Program-made: the position numbers and the translations under genes | Notes under the pieces: model-generated | Told to the model about the DNA's origin: nothing | What the model saw: the letters and a program-made list of their open reading frames with translations, nothing else | The model's database searches: none | Assembly: GCA_029258495.1 (NCBI GenBank) | Contig: JARHYV010000159.1 | Location: 1-7,399, forward strand | Source of the DNA: Faecousia sp. | GTDB taxonomy: Bacteria; Bacillota; Clostridia; Oscillospirales; Oscillospiraceae | Direction of reading: 5' to 3' | Length of the DNA: 7,399 nt | Part shown: one piece after another, positions 6,541 to 7,399 of the stretch | Layout of the letters: every line of letters begins with the position of its first letter | Position numbering within the stretch: the first letter of the stretch is position 1

Positions 6541-6554
6541 CTATGTTTAAGTAT

Positions 6555-6583
6555 TTGCAAAATAACGGGAAACATGCTATACT
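6555..6583 (+). promoter_or_regulatory. Sigma-A-type promoter of the flavoprotein gene
   Basis: TTGCAA (6555-6560) and TATACT (6578-6583) are separated by 17 bases, and a TG dinucleotide sits one base before the -10 (6575-6576), an extended -10. The predicted transcript start is near 6590, at the edge of the palindrome that follows. Confidence 0.7.
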
Positions 6584-6590
6584 ACTACGC

Positions 6591-6610
6591 GGAAACTGTA
6601 TACAGTTTCC
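6591..6610. promoter_or_regulatory. Perfect 20-base palindrome at the predicted transcript start (likely operator)
   Basis: GGAAACTGTATACAGTTTCC is a perfect inverted repeat placed directly after the promoter's predicted +1. This is the classic position for a repressor operator. In RNA it could also fold into an 8-bp hairpin with a UAUA loop at the very 5' end. I do not recognise a specific regulator for it. Confidence 0.65.
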
Positions 6611-6613
6611 TAT

Positions 6614-6643
6614 AATGGACATTGATGTGATGTCCGTTTTTTT
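6614..6643 (+). terminator. Terminator-like hairpin in the leader of the flavoprotein gene (possible attenuator)
   Basis: AATGGACAT (6614-6622) pairs with ATGTCCGTT (6630-6638), including one G-U pair, around a 7-base loop, and is followed by T to 6643. It sits between the promoter and the ribosome site GGGGAGG (6644-6650), so it could stop transcription before the gene. The stem is short and the effect may be weak. Confidence 0.5.
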
Positions 6644-6658
6644 GGGGAGGATAATTGA

Positions 6659-7399
6659 ATGAATTTCGATGTAATCATCATCGGCGCCGGACCCGGCGGT
6701 ATTTTTTCTGCGTATGAGCTTTCACGACTGAATCCTGATTTGAAGGTTGCAGTGATTGAAGCCGGTCACGAGCTTGCAAAACGCCATTGTCCCATTGATG
6801 GCGATAAAATCAAAGCCTGCATTGGTTGCAAGAGCTGCTCTATCATGAGTGGTTTCGGCGGTGCAGGTGCTTTTTCTGACGGTAAATACAACATTACAAA
6901 TGACTTCGGCGGTACTCTTTACGAGTATATCGGCAAGAAAAAAGCCCTTGAGCTGATGCACTATGTTGACGAGATCAATATGAACTACGGCGGTCAGGGA
7001 ACAAAACTCTATTCCACTGCCGGCACCAAATTCAAAAAACTATGCATGCAGAACGATCTGCACCTTCTGGATGCCTCAGTCCGCCACCTTGGTACGGATA
7101 TCAACTATGTGGTTCTGGAAAACATCTATGCAGAACTCAAGCAGAAGGTTCAGTTCTTCTTTGATATGCCGGTGGAATCTGTTGCTGTTGTTGGAGATCA
7201 TTACGAAGTTCACTGCAAGGATCACTCTTTTACATGCAAGGAATGTATCATCTCCGTTGGTCGCAGCGGCAGCAAGTGGATGGAGCAGGTATGTAAGGAT
7301 CTGGATATCGAAACCAACTCCAACCGCGTGGATCTGGGTGTTCGTGTCGAACTTCCTGCAGAAATTTTCTCTCATTTGACCGACGAACTGTATGAAAGC
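6659..7399 (+). CDS. FAD-dependent oxidoreductase (COG2509-like), 3'-truncated
   Basis: The first 247 residues of a flavoprotein that runs off the window. It begins at ATG 6659, eight bases after GGGGAGG. A dinucleotide-binding Rossmann motif opens the protein (DVIIIGAGPGGIFSAYEL, 4-21), with the ribose-binding acidic residue at the end of strand 2 (VIEAG, 32-36). Next comes a cysteine cluster, C44-X9-C54-X2-C57-X2-C60, then GFGGAGAFSDGK (65-76), a typical signature of the uncharacterised FAD-dependent dehydrogenases of COG2509, and ISVGRSG (198-204) near the second FAD contact. Family members are about 450-480 residues, so roughly half is present. The substrate is not known. The cysteines could bind an Fe-S cluster or act in redox, which is inference. 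It has its own promoter, palindrome and hairpin leader and is separated from the lipid genes by a terminator, so it is probably regulated independently. Confidence 0.88.
   Translation, partial: MNFDVIIIGAGPGGIFSAYELSRLNPDLKVAVIEAGHELAKRHCPIDGDKIKACIGCKSCSIMSGFGGAGAFSDGKYNITNDFGGTLYEYIGKKKALELMHYVDEINMNYGGQGTKLYSTAGTKFKKLCMQNDLHLLDASVRHLGTDINYVVLENIYAELKQKVQFFFDMPVESVAVVGDHYEVHCKDHSFTCKECIISVGRSGSKWMEQVCKDLDIETNSNRVDLGVRVELPAEIFSHLTDELYES

Noticed and set aside
6585..6616. MerR-type promoter with the palindrome as a 20-base spacer before TATAAT (6611-6616)
   Set aside because: The position that would be the -35 (CTACGC) has almost no match to consensus, while a better promoter with 17-base spacing lies just upstream.
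1..7399. Mobile element, CRISPR array or tRNA/riboswitch
   Set aside because: No transposase or integrase reading frame, no regularly spaced repeats, and no cloverleaf-like or known riboswitch-like sequence was seen by eye in the intergenic regions.

Overview
The window looks like a chromosomal segment of a low-to-moderate GC Gram-positive anaerobe, most likely a Clostridia member of the Ruminococcus/Oscillospirales type. The grounds are strong purine-rich Shine-Dalgarno sites, Firmicutes-style promoters and intrinsic terminators, a CmpB-like (PF06541) membrane protein, an MGDG-synthase-type GT28 glycosyltransferase like UgtP, and a COG2509-type flavoprotein. The genus is inferred from family resemblance only. 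No tRNA, rRNA, CRISPR array, insertion sequence or phage gene was seen.

Layout from left to right: (i) the 3' part of a metal-dependent endonuclease/exonuclease/phosphatase-fold hydrolase on +, closed by a strong intrinsic terminator. (ii) A two-gene minus-strand operon of a multi-pass CmpB-like membrane protein followed by a GT4 glycosyltransferase. (iii) A 345-base divergent intergenic region with three copies of an 8-9 base motif. (iv) A + strand radical SAM protein with an unusual SPASM-like cysteine set, followed by its own terminator. (v) A GT28 glycolipid-type glycosyltransferase overlapping by 4 bases a divergent PlsY-like glycerol-phosphate acyltransferase, again followed by a terminator. 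(vi) A well-formed promoter, a 20-base perfect palindrome and a terminator-like hairpin in front of a 3'-truncated FAD-dependent oxidoreductase.

Read together, genes (ii), (iv) and (v) look like a membrane-lipid locus. PlsY-like acylation would build the glycerolipid backbone, and the two glycosyltransferases (GT4 and GT28) could add sugars to diacylglycerol. The radical SAM enzyme is the odd member and the best candidate for something undescribed. It sits among lipid enzymes without any precursor peptide, so it may modify lipid acyl chains (for example by C-C coupling, as proposed for bacterial membrane-spanning lipid synthases) rather than a peptide. That is inference from context, not shown by the sequence. 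The flanking hydrolase and flavoprotein may be unrelated to this theme.
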